Below are positions 25,941 through 37,118 of a stretch of 64,000 bases of DNA, piece by piece (the stretch's first letter is position 1; each line of letters starts with the position of its first letter). The DNA comes from Moringa oleifera (Eukaryota; Streptophyta; Magnoliopsida; Brassicales; Moringaceae). The translations under genes and the position numbers were made by a program. Location of the stretch: NCBI GenBank assembly GCA_021397835.1, contig JAJFZO010000433.1:744001-808000 (forward strand). Direction: 5' to 3'. Under the pieces are notes generated by a model. The model was not told the DNA's origin. It was given only the letters and a program-made list of their open reading frames with translations, and made no database searches.

Positions 25941-26006
25941 ATGCTTTTGGTAGTTGCAGAGATGAATAGCGGATCAATGTGCGGTCTTCTTTGCTCGATC
26001 TGCTGA
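25941..26006 (+). promoter_or_regulatory. Upstream ORF in PP2C leader (21 codons)
   Basis: An ATG-initiated 21-codon frame ending in TGA lies wholly in the first leader exon. A leader intron probably spans 26029-26757 (donor AGT/GTAAGT, acceptor CCAG), placing the uORF in the same mRNA as the main ATG at 26803. A three-codon frame (ATG AAT TGA) precedes it near 25907. Confidence 0.5.
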
Positions 26007-26802
26007 TGATCTCTTTATGTTTCGAAGTGTAAGTTTTGGGTTTTTATAATTGGTATTTTTTTTTAAGAACATGTGTAGATACTTATGGCGAATTCAGTTT
26101 GTGGTACACTATTCTCTTTGTCTTGGTAAATGCAATTTTTTTTTTTATATAGGGAAATGAAGATCAGTTGGAGGAGATTTGTGTACAATTAGATTAGTAC
26201 AGCTTGGTACAATTCTGTGAATGTGCTTTTCTGGCTTCGTCTCTATGGATTGGGGTTTGAATGTTATCTATGGATATTTTAGGTCCGTCATTGTTTATAT
26301 TGATTTGTTATAATGGATTCAGATTGTGGAAGTTTTGATCAGTTGGTGGAGATTTTTAGGTTGTTGGATTTGGGTTTTCAGAGTTTCTGTGAGAAAATGT
26401 GATTAGCTTGACTCATTTTTTTGAAGGATTTCTTTCGGGATGTTTGATTTGTGAATTCTTTTTCTCATCTGTTGAAATCTATGGCACTGAATTAACCTGG
26501 GAAAATTTCTATTAGTTGGAAGGATTTCATATGAATAATAAAATATATATACGTAGGTATGCATATAATTTAACAGGTAAAATCATTTTATGGTTGTGTA
26601 ACACAGGTACTCAAGCTAATTGTAAATATTTCAACATAATTAAGAACTTAGCAATTAGCACCAGATACTTTTGAATTTTTGTGCTGCTTTTTGATTCATT
26701 TGCTACCATCTTGTAATTCATTTTATGAACTATGTTCTTTTGTCCTTCTACTACCAGGAAATTTGCCAGTGCAGTCTTGCAAATGTTGAAAACTAAACTA
26801 AC

Positions 26803-29800
26803 ATGAGCCAGGCTGAAGTATCAAGGATGAAGCCTCCTCTTGTTCCACTTGCAACTTTAATTGGTCGTGAGCTGAGAACCGAGAAGGTTGAGAAACCTTT
26901 TCTGAAATATGGACAGGCTGCTTTGGCCAAGAAAGGAGAGGATTACTTTCTGATCAAACCTGATTGCGAGAGGATCCCTGGGAACCCATCAACTACATTT
27001 TCAGTGTTTGCGGTACTCTTCTGTTTCTGGAATTCTGGTCTTGACCAGATTGTTCAAAGATAATTATCTTTTCTTGATTTGTGGTGAAAGTGAATGAAAA
27101 CAGCTAGATAGATGATATTTATGGTAACAAGAACTATTGTTTACCTTGCTAAATTTACTTTTGTTGACTGGAGGTTTTCATTTACTTTGGGCTTTTGCAA
27201 AGAAAGAACTAATATTTGATAATTAAATTCTTCCATTTTTTTGATTCCTCAGCAGTCAAGTGGAAGATATATAAACGTAGTATTAGTTACAATACCCATT
27301 GAGATTCTTAATATGAGTTTTATCAGCAGATTTTTGACGGGCACAATGGCATCTCAGCTGCCATTTTTGCTAAGGAGAACTTATTGGGTAATGTCCTGAG
27401 TGCAATACCTCAAGGTGTCAGCAGGGAAGAGTGGCTTCAAGCCCTTCCTAGAGCGCTGGTAGCTGGTTTTGTGAAGACTGACATAGAATTTCAGCAGAAA
27501 GGCATGTGCTCATTTCTGTTTTAATACATTACTTTTTCTTAGTTTATTGTATGCTGATATTTATTATTTAATGTAATGACAGGAGAGACTTCTGGGACAA
27601 CAGTGACATTTGTTGTGATTGATGGGTGGACTGTGACTGTTGCATCTGTGGGGGATTCTCGATGCATATTGGACACCCAGGGGGGTGTGGTTTCTCTGCT
27701 AACTGTTGATCACAGGCTAGAAGAGAATGCAGAAGAGAGGGAGCGTGTGACTGCGAGTGGAGGTGAAGTTGGAAGACTCAATGTTTTTGGGGGCAATGAG
27801 GTATGAAACAAAGAAAAAAAAAGTCATATTATATTTTTCCCTTCGTGGTGGGTTGAGAGGGGGTGTGCCTTGGTGGATGAGCGCAGGTATGGATTTTACC
27901 GTTGTCTTATTTTTTTGTCTGCAATCTATATGTGATCCATAGGTTGGTCCCCTTCGCTGCTGGCCTGGTGGGTTATGTCTTTCAAGGTCAATTGGTGACA
28001 CAGATGTGGGGGAGTTCATTGTCCCAATACCTCATGTTAAGCAAGTGAAGGTGAATTCTTCTTACGTATCATTGGTACTTATGGTTTTTATCTACTTGTT
28101 TGATCTTTATCTGAAGCTCAAGGACTTCGTTTCTGTTTTCTTCAGCTATCAAATGCTGGAGGAAGACTCATTATTGCCTCAGATGGTATCTGGGATGCTT
28201 TATCTTCTGATATGGCAGCCAAGTCTTGCCGTGGTTTACCTGCTGAGCTTGCTGCAAAGCTGGTTGTTAAGGTGGTCTTCGGCCTCGGCTCTCGACAACT
28301 CTTAAGATGATAACTTTGTCTCTACTATTAATTTTTCTTTTTAAAAGTCAACATTAATATTTTTATATCCCTCTCTATAGGAGGCTTTGAGGTCAAGAGG
28401 CCTGAAAGATGATACAACCTGCCTGGTTGTTGATATCATCCCATCTAATCAACCTGTCTTGCCTCCAACACCAAGGAAGAAACAGAATATGCTCGGTTCT
28501 CTTTTTGGGAGGAAATCTCAGAATTCTACAAACAAAGCTGCAAATAAGCTTTCTGCAGTTGGCGTTGTCGAAGAGTTGTTTGAAGAGGGTTCAGCAATGC
28601 TCGCAGAAAGGTTTGTGTATCTTAACTTTCCTCTAACATCTATCTGCAGCTTATTTTGTACTCTATTTTACGAAGCAATCAAAAAATGTAAAAAGAAGGC
28701 ACATAAACACACGTAAAAGCAGCTGAAAATTTTCTAGTTATTGCACTGGCAATTGCATTACAATATAAAGCCGCCACATACATTAGCACATATGGCTTGA
28801 TGATCACAGATGTGTTAGCAGAACAAATATAGAGAATAAGAAGATGTATGTGCAGAAGAAAGGCAACTGATGTGCCTGACTGTTGGGCAAAAGCCACTAA
28901 AAGTAGAAAGAGATGATTAGTCTAATTCTGACTTTGAGTAGCTTGAACATAAAAAGTTCTTAAAGCTAGTTTTCCTTTATTCTCTTTCTTCACCTTCTTT
29001 ACTGTCTTCGTTGATCATATAGGCCCATAACATGTTTCTGAACTTTGAAGAATGAGAAATCTAAAACTTTAGTGTTTTTAGAGTGTATACTGTAATCGTC
29101 TTGATATGCCTGGAAGTACTGGGTTATCCAGTTCTTATGGGGTTCTAATATGTTCTCTTATGTGGAATAGTTTGTTTTTTGCGATGTTGGATTGACTACT
29201 GGTTTTTGGCTTAGATGCTGATAAAATTTGAGAATGATATTTATATGTAAAATGTTGAATCATATATCATTCTGTCTTTTTAGCATTACAATATTGTAAA
29301 TGTGATGCAAATGATGATAAAAGTAATAATGTAAAGATAGTAATTCAAATTAATATCATCAAGTTATAAAACCATTATAACACTAAATAAGTTACAATTT
29401 TTTTTTCCCCAAATTAAAGATGGTTAATGTAAGTTGATTTTTATTTCTTCGAAAGTTGATTCTCCTCTTTATTCAAAGTTGTGAGAAAAGTGTTAGGCTT
29501 CACAGTTTATAACTGGGGATTGCTTGATTGATAAAGGAGCTTTTGATCTCATAAATTAAAATCTGTAAGAGATAATAATTTTTTCATTTGTTTGATTGCT
29601 GTGAATTCATAAATGTATATATACCATTTGGGCTTATCTTTTGCTTTTAAAAAAAATGAAGATTGAAAAATTATTAAGTGTATTTTACTAGTTCTTTATC
29701 TTCTGATATCAGTCTGGGAAGAAAACAAAATAACAAAGCACACTAAAGTCCTGACAACCTATATGCTTTAAGGGATTGTGCTAGATTTTGAAGGTTTCTT

Positions 29801-30355
29801 TATGTTGGAGGATTCAACTGCATGATGGCAGGATTGCTAAACCTATCAAAATATTGTCATATTTTGACAATAAATTCATGGTGATATGATATTTTACACA
29901 ATAAATTGCTGAAGTGGTAGCCGTTCCCATACTGGTTCCAAACGGAAGTTGTATTATGAACACTCGCATGTTTGGCAATATCAAAGACTTCAATTTTGAG
30001 AGTGTTTCATTGTTCCAGAATTGCTGCAGCCTATTTTATTTGATATAGTTATATTGCATTGCATCCATTGTTGAGTTATTCAAAATTGTACTTTAGAGGA
30101 TGTAGATCCTTAATAAGTAGCATTTTCATCTGCAGGTTGGGTAAGGATTTTCCTCTAAATGCAAGCTCAGGGCTCTTCAGATGTGCAGTCTGTCAAGTGG
30201 ATCAACCCCCTAGCGAAGGTCTGTCAGTAAATTCTGGGCCTTTTTTCTCACCTGCATCAAAGCCATGGGAAGGTCCTTTTCTATGCACCACCTGTCGGAA
30301 GAAGAAAGATGCAATGGAAGGAAAGAGGCCAAGCAGAACCACAGTGGTCACTTAA
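26803..30355 (+). CDS. PP2C-type protein phosphatase with C-terminal four-cysteine module
   Basis: Metal-dependent Ser/Thr phosphatase, 427 aa, the usual length for the Arabidopsis At1g47380/At1g09160/At1g68410 group. Exons: 26803-27012, 27330-27501, 27583-27800, 27943-28050, 28146-28271, 28381-28610, 30136-30355. PP2C motifs in order: GED (45-47), DGHNG (73-77), GDSR (from 151), SDGIWD (248-253), DDTT (288-291). The expected metal-binding aspartates are present. After the catalytic domain comes VVEELFEEGS and a CxxC-x30-CxxC module (Cys371, 374, 405, 408) that could bind zinc. Exon 2 ends at a GC donor. The last intron is 1.5 kb. The ATG is chosen because it opens the conserved N-terminus right after the leader acceptor. 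The substrate is not known from sequence. Confidence 0.93.
27502..27582 (+). other. GC-AG intron in the PP2C gene
   Basis: The donor reads AAAG/GCATGT and the acceptor ACAG. A GC donor is needed because the codon joining Lys127 to Gly128 only forms when the G at 27501 is kept; no usable GT lies nearby. Confidence 0.8.
28611..30135 (+). other. Long last intron of the PP2C gene
   Basis: 1525 bp between the penultimate and last coding exons, GT-AG. No coding region, RNA gene or repeat is recognised within it. Confidence 0.75.
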
Positions 30356-31853
30356 TAGTTTACCTGGTAACAGTATATATCCACATTTTTTTCTTCTGTG
30401 GTTGTGTGAGCAAGGTTGAGTTGGGTTGGGTTTCATTGCTGATGGTAATTCTAGTAGTTACTTGTAAGAAAAGTAGAGATATAGAGTAGTTGTCTTGTTT
30501 TTGTTGTTTGTGAGGATCTTGTTTGTGCTCGGCTATTTTTACTGACTGACTGAGGACAATGTTACTGCCTGATAGATATGTTTGTTATAGTTGGATTGCT
30601 AACAGCTTGAATTTGTAAGTAAAATGAAGGTTGCATAGTGATATCCTATTGCAGCAGTGTTTTCTGTTAGAGTTGAAAGTTGCAAATCCAATTATCGGTC
30701 TAACTCATGATTTGTTTTTAGTTGCATGATTTTGTGGACAACAAGCAAGATACAGAGGTCTCCTTGTGTACAAATAAACTAGCAATCATTCATAAACATG
30801 GGGAAATCCATTTAGCATATGCTGCATTCTGTTTGTATTTTACCTGCTAGCTTATGCCAGTCTCGCTGCCTAGGGACTTCACCATTCGGTATGCACAATT
30901 TGAACCTCATAATTATCTTTTTACATGTAGTTGAGCTGGGATTCCTACCCGGATTTTTGAGGTCCTTGATGGGGATATAGGCAATTTTCTGCCTTCTTGG
31001 ACCGGAAGATTTGATTGTTGAAAAAATGACTGTTTATTGTCTGGTCACAGCAAAACTGACATGGGTAGTTTATTTAAGTGTAGACATTGGTATGTGGTTG
31101 GAAGTGTTGCTTCTGAAAAGAAGATCAAGCTGAGTAGGACATGTTGCCTTTACTTCACATGGACAGATGTCGCCGTTACAATTTTATATGCTTAATTAAA
31201 TCGTGAGTATCAAATCTCTAACATAAGGAGGGGCGTGAGTTGTCGTGTCACTAAAAGCTTGATAGTTAAATCATAAGAAAATAAAGTTATTAGTTCTTTC
31301 ACTAACATGGAGGAATGTTAATGGACGGTGGCCCTTTACAGCCTGCCAAAGTGGCAATGATGTTTTCGGAGCTTGCAGCCTCTTTGGTTGACAAAATTTG
31401 TCTCAAACCCTACCTACACAAGAGATGCCTTTCATAGGACCAGCAATTTGTATTTTGTGCATCATTGACCAGAGATTTCAATTTCACTTTAGGTTACAGT
31501 TAAAGCCAAAAAAAGAAGAAAACTAACAACTTAGCAACCACATTACAAGCACATGGGAATTTTATTGGTTGATATCAAGATGCAGATCACAACAGCCTGA
31601 GGTACAGAAACAGCAAACAAGTGCAGTGTACAAAGATCAAAGGACACAAGAAATTACAGTGTAGTCTTATGCTCCCTCACTGTCATACAAAAAAAAAAAA
31701 AACCGTCAACCCGTGTACCCTACCTTCCCCAAAAGGTAAAAAGTGCCCTAAATGAAAACACCTCCACTACCATATAACTCTGGTGAGAGACTTCCTTTTC
31801 ACAATGACATCACACATCAACTGATCATAATTATTACATAGGTCACTGAAAAT
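30356..31853. other. Convergent 3' flanks
   Basis: Probable 3' UTR of the PP2C gene, then the 3' side of the minus-strand GUB-domain gene. The two genes converge here. Nothing coding is seen. Confidence 0.6.
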
Positions 31854-32465
31854 TCAGTTGGGTGGTAACCATTGCAACTCAATGCCATAGTTCCATGAAT
31901 CAATGGGATCATTAGGCAGCACATCCACAACAGAAGTATAAGCAGTGCATCCCCCAATCCGGACTCTAATCCTATGAGAAGTCATCGATGCATCTTTCTT
32001 GTAGTGGCAGCAAAGGCTCCCTCTACACCCACTTCCCTCCCCAGCTTCCTCAAACTGCCTGCAAATGCTGTTTGATGAGCAATTCAAGGGAGACAAAACA
32101 ATGGTACTAGAGCAGTTAAACAACATGACAGTGTTACGACCGGATATGTTGAAGGGCAAGTCCTCATCTAGCCTAAACCCTCCTAAAGAGAGATCAGAAG
32201 ACTGACAAGTGTTTTCCAGTATCGAGGGCGGGCTTATGACAAGACTGTACGCACTGGGATCAATGCTCAGGATATTATAGTAAAACCCTTCAGCTGATAA
32301 GAACTGAAGAACATCATTGTTGCAGTAGATTCTGTACCTGGGGTCTCCACACTTGTCATCAGTGCTAAGTGGGAAAGGAAGTTCCATGCTCCCACATTTG
32401 GGGCAAGCATCAAAGGCTGACACATGGGTTACCATAAAGAGCACAAAAGCTATCACAAGACCCAT
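31854..32465 (-). CDS. Secreted WAK-like galacturonan-binding (GUB) domain protein, no kinase
   Basis: Single-exon protein of 203 aa, predicted to be exported to the cell wall. A signal peptide of about 17 residues (MGLVIAFVLFMVTHVSA) precedes a Cys-rich GUB_WAK-type domain beginning CPKCG and continuing with the spaced CG and YC motifs. A later CSSNSIC segment leads to GCRGSLCCHY and a conserved TSHRIRV-x-IGGCTAY stretch, as in the extracellular parts of WAK-like kinases. There is no transmembrane segment or kinase domain after it; the frame ends at TGG CTA CCA CCC AAC and a stop. It resembles Arabidopsis At1g11915/At3g17350-type proteins annotated as WAK-related. Pectin binding is inferred from the domain. 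A TATA box lies 77 bp upstream. Confidence 0.85.
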   Translation of the reverse strand: MGLVIAFVLFMVTHVSAFDACPKCGSMELPFPLSTDDKCGDPRYRIYCNNDVLQFLSAEGFYYNILSIDPSAYSLVISPPSILENTCQSSDLSLGGFRLDEDLPFNISGRNTVMLFNCSSTIVLSPLNCSSNSICRQFEEAGEGSGCRGSLCCHYKKDASMTSHRIRVRIGGCTAYTSVVDVLPNDPIDSWNYGIELQWLPPN

Positions 32466-33732
32466 CTTTCAGTTTGGAGTGAGATAGAAAGCTATACTCA
32501 GAGAGGATTGACACTGCACTGAAGAAAGAAAAACCAGTGCCTATTTATACAAAATGCTCAAGAGAAATTTACAAGTGAACCATGGAAACAAGACAATATA
32601 ATATAGCTATATAAGCTCACTGTTAAGATATGACGAGCTAAAAGGTTTCCAAGAGTCCTACCAGAGTGACTTTCCTTTTCAGTGCATTATCACTTTACCA
32701 GTGGCCTGACAAGCCAACTCAATGCTACAGTGGCCAGTTGAGCAGTGTCAAGGCTGCTGTATCCATCTAAAAGTAAAAGGAGAATAAAATAGTCAAGTTT
32801 GTGCTACCTCCATGAATAGAGATGCTCACTAGGTACATTTGCTAAAAAACAACCAATAAAAATCTAATACTGAATTTTAAACTATATTCAGCTCACTAAG
32901 TCGTACAATCATTTATAAATCAAATTGGGTCCAATGCCCCCACCCCCCCCAGGGGGCAGCCACCAGAAATTAATGGATTTTTGATGGTAATACCACTATG
33001 TGGAATCCACTGCCCATCTTCAGAAATATTAGAGGACCATCTGTCCTCCTTTGGCAGGTGAGAGATTCCCTTATACTGAAGTGGTCTTCATTATATATTT
33101 TATTAATCTTGGAAACAATAATGAGAGCTAAGAAGGTTCTCAACTTTGAGCTCTTCAACCATCGATATGTTTCATAGGTCAACCAGATTTCAAGTATACA
33201 GATTGACAATGCACTCAGAAGGCTACAAGCTAAGACAAAGAGGCAAGAAGGCTTCATACCATGTGTCATCCGGTAAATACCCCAGAGACTAGGATATGTT
33301 GATAATTCCAAGTGCACTAACAAATCCATATTGCCCCGTAAAAACTAAATCATTGAATAGCAAGGGAAAACTTATTTTACTTGAATCATCTTGATGTCAT
33401 TAAACATAATATGCCAATGAGACCATCAGATACTAAGAAATGTCAAAATATAGTACAGCATGGGCCAGCCAAACCCAACAAGCCACTGAAGCTGACAAAC
33501 TGTTGAACACCCTAAAGCAGTGATATCACTCGTCAAGCATCAGCAATCTGAATCAGCATCATTTAGACCAAGTTAGTATAATGTAAGTCACTCCTCAAAC
33601 ATATCAAGCTAAGAGAATATTTTGCATTGGCCTGGTTATAGTAACATTAGGAAAAGAAAGTTTTCTTACAAAAGTTGCTTCAAACACTCTTGCTTTCCAG
33701 AAATTTCATTTCCTTAGGTCGCTAACTTTCAG
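32466..33732. other. Intergenic: GUB promoter and mtSSB 3' flank
   Basis: About 1.27 kb without a supported gene. It holds the GUB promoter at its left end, a C-run/G-run patch (about 32937-32956) and the 3' side of the mtSSB gene. A 119-codon open frame (33329-32970, minus) contains a hydrophobic stretch but no recognisable domain. Confidence 0.6.
32542..32549 (-). promoter_or_regulatory. TATA box of the GUB-domain gene
   Basis: TATAAATA on the minus strand, 77 bp before the ATG at 32465, a normal position for a short plant leader. Confidence 0.6.
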
Positions 33733-35925
33733 CTAAGGTAACCCCTCTCCTGGAAGCAAAAGACAGGCACATTGATGATCAGATTTAAATTACAAGTGAA
33801 ATTCATAGCACTTGATGAGAGCTTTTAAATCTGGGAAGTAAGGGTAACTTCTCATAGAATCATAATTTCCCAATAAAATTGTAATCAAATATTGCAGTGC
33901 CACAGACTCACACTAGTAAGCCATGTCACTGTGTTAGCAAAAGTTGGTAAGAAAGGAAGACATACTCAGATCATCAAAGGATATACTACTAACACTTTCC
34001 CCAGACTTCATACGACAAATCTTCCCTGCAGCAATTAAATTACAGATCAAACAGTGCAATATCAGGTAATCCAGGAAGTATTTCATCTTCATGGTAGGAA
34101 TATTCTTCTTTTTATTTCCTTAAATAAAACCAAGCTGATGAGTATATCCAAGGCTGCTACAATATTTAAGTAGCATTTCAAGGCATCGAGAGTGACATGG
34201 GTATTTTTTGAACTCAGATTTAGCATTTGAAATAGATTTATTAGATTTAAAATATATGGAGAATTTCTGTTAGTTTAGATTAGAGATACCCTATAGAAAT
34301 GACAAGGACAAAATGACTACTGATAGTTGAAAGAGTTCTAAAATAAAGAGGTACCATCTCGACGAACACATATCTCAGGCACATTTTTCACTTCACCATT
34401 GATGCTGTCATTGTACACTCTAGTCTCAATGTCACCTTCAACATAAACTGAAGAACTGCATCAAAGGTCTATGAGTTAGATGAAGCGGCACACAAAAACA
34501 CAGTATTTTTGTTATTTGAGTTTTGGGAGCAGGGAAATGGATGGGAAGATAAATTATTAAGGACAGTTAATCTTAAAAGGTGGATGTGAATACTTTTTGG
34601 CAAGTTGTTGAACAGCATATGCCCCAAGTGATTCATTATGCACAGCAATTCGATGCCACTGAACAGGTCTGGGCAAGTCCTTGGATCCCACAATTCTTTG
34701 GTCAAACATACCACCTGTTCCAACTGTAAAGATTGTAATTGTTCGTCCATTCCTCAATATCTTCTGCACAGGGGCTTGTCCAACTTTTCCACAAATGATA
34801 GCCTGCATAAATCAGTTAAAATCAGAATCAAAATTTTCATATAAAGAGAAAGAGAATACTACATTGCATAGATCAGCAAAACGCGATTAATGTACATCTA
34901 ATTAAGAATTCCGCTGTTCTCTGTTTTAGAGGGGTACTTCAGTACACGAGATATTTTTTTACATCATTGGCTCATTCAAACTGCACTGCTCTGACATTTC
35001 ATGTATTCCTAAGAACATGAAATACATATGCATCTATCATCCTTACTAAGTATAAAGATGCAAAAGAGATCATGAATACCCAATATTAATCTAGAGCATC
35101 TTTACTTTTCACACAAACTAATGCTACACCAAACACAAAGGACTATAAGCAGCATCACCACGTTGAAGGCAAACAGCCATCAAATACCTTATGGACACCA
35201 CGAAAGCCCCAACCCCTTCTGGGATCAACACCTTGGGGTTGCAACCAAGGTTTGTCACCAAGAAGATCATCAGCATCTTCTTCCATATCATCATTTTTTC
35301 TGCCATCATTGTCAATATCAAATGTCCCTGTTGAGTAGCATAACTTGGAGGTACTTTGCACGCCCACTACTGCAGTCACATACAGAGTATCACCTTAAAG
35401 TAAGTCCCAGCTTACTTAGCATTCTCACTTAATCAAAAACCATGAACCATTTTCCAGTCGATTTTGCTTTTTGTATAATAAATTACAGAAGAATATTTCG
35501 AGAATAAATATCACCAACATGAATAACCCCACATGTGGTAGCTAAAAATCATTTCAAAACTAAAATCCCAGACATGAGAAATCCAAATTACCGCGACAAT
35601 GAGCAATTTCAACGTGAATCAAAGAAACTTCAAAAAAAAAAAAAACTAATGCAATGTATTTAAAGTGGCGTTTAATCCAAACGCATTACACCATCGGCAA
35701 ACAAGAAAATTCCAGTGAATGTCAGCTAACTAATAAAAAAAGAACCATACTTTTTTAGTAACTATCTGCGTGTGTACATATAGGCACACGTATAAATGCA
35801 AAAAACATATATACGAATAAAAAGTCTAGTAAACGCCGAGAGCGGGAGAGACCTGCAGAAGAGGAAGGTGAATTGGGACCAGAAACTCTGAGAAACTTGG
35901 CAAGTCTCACTGCAAGAGAACTCAT
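33733..35925 (-). CDS. Mitochondrial single-stranded DNA-binding protein
   Basis: Organelle SSB, 213 aa, which coats single-stranded DNA during mitochondrial replication and repair. Exons (minus): 35925-35853, 35369-35188, 34802-34594, 34455-34355, 34025-33966, 33749-33733; the frame closes exactly. The N-terminus is Arg/Ser-rich without acidic residues, as expected of a mitochondrial presequence; an acidic linker and a PWLQPQGVDPRRGWGFRGVH segment follow. The SSB OB-fold starts near residue 86 (AIICGKVGQAPV, then TVGTGG, WHRIAVHNESLG, SSVYVEGDIETR). The last coding exon adds only 17 nt and ends REGLP, like plant homologues ending REGL. The ATG at 35925 is the first in frame. The upstream region is rich in TGGGCC site II elements. 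Confidence 0.92.
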
Positions 35926-37118
35926 CACCAGCGACTGCACTCGAGCTAATTAAAGGAGAAAGTGAAAAACCGACAGAGAGGGAGAGAAGGGAAAAAGGGA
36001 GAAGGGGTTGGGGGTGTGGCGCAAGGGGAGAAGAAGGGTTTTGGAGGACAAGATGGGCTGGCCTTTTGCAGCCCGACTCATAAATCCTAAGGGCCCAATG
36101 GGTCTAGATCATTATAAGCCACTAATTTATTAGGCTCAATGGGCCATTGCCCCTACAATCCACTTTGATATTGGGCTCACCATTTCTGATGGGTTCAGTA
36201 AGCCATCCACTTTCCGGCCCATATTAGCTCTGGATCCAATGGGCTAGGCTCCCTGTAACCCACAAGATATTGGGTCAATCTCGTCAAGCTTATCATGACG
36301 AAAAATATTAATTGGGCCAATTGATAATTAGCCATTTGATCTTACACGAAGTAACACATTACAACTGTTAGGCCCATTAGTATAGCCCACAATCTTTATT
36401 GCACCGAACAGGCCAGTCAACTATGGGCCATTGGGCCTAAGAAACTCAATGGATAATGAAATAAAATCCTGTGATTTCTCTTGCATTTTTTAATTAAAAA
36501 ATATGAAAACATTTTATTACTTTAAAATGTTAATATAAAAACAATTGAAAAATTAAAAAAAAACCAGTTAGAGAAAAAATAAATTTTCTGTCGGATTGAT
36601 TGAGAATAGGAACCCGCTTTCCTTTTCCTGTTTATGCACATGATTATTGGTAATTTTGTAAAACGTCATCAGGTGACTCAAGTAAACTTAAAAAACACGC
36701 TTTGGAATATTTTCCTTTTAAGGGAAGAAAACTCTCTTGATCCCCCAAGACAGAAGATTTACAGGGGTATAAGGCCTGTGCGAACAAAATGAAGCTAACC
36801 CTAATTTGAGCAAACCAAAATATAAGACATTTTAACATCGATACAAGGACCAATAGAACAGAACTCTTGCAAGTCTTGAGTACAAAAAGATCTGGCGGAA
36901 GCTGCTCAGGCTTGCCATGCATGGAATGCAAAAGGAACATAAGAAAAACTAAAAATAAACAACCCAAGCAGGTTTAAGTTCTCACAAATTACAAAACCAA
37001 TTATTCATTTTTTAAGTTATCAGATAAATTGGAGCTTCTACTGCCAAAAACCACTTGACACAGTTCGGCCAATATGAAACCAAAATTAGCCCATATTTGA
37101 GAGCCAACCGAAATTCCT
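35926..37118. other. mtSSB promoter region and eIF3A 3' flank
   Basis: About 1.2 kb. The half nearer mtSSB is its promoter with a cluster of TGGGCC elements; the rest is the probable 3' UTR of eIF3A. No additional gene is supported. Confidence 0.6.
36092..36437 (-). promoter_or_regulatory. Cluster of site II (TGGGCC/GGCCCA) elements
   Basis: Seven exact TGGGCC or GGCCCA hexamers at 36092, 36140, 36216, 36313, 36371, 36424 and 36432, plus TGGGCT near-matches at 36054 and 36240, about 170-510 bp upstream of the mtSSB ATG. Site II elements are bound by TCP factors and are typical of plant nuclear genes for mitochondrial and proliferation functions. Confidence 0.65.

Noticed and set aside
32970..33329. 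119-codon minus-strand frame with a hydrophobic segment
   Set aside because: No recognisable domain, no promoter or codon bias, and it lies in the 3' flank of mtSSB. An open frame of this length can arise by chance.
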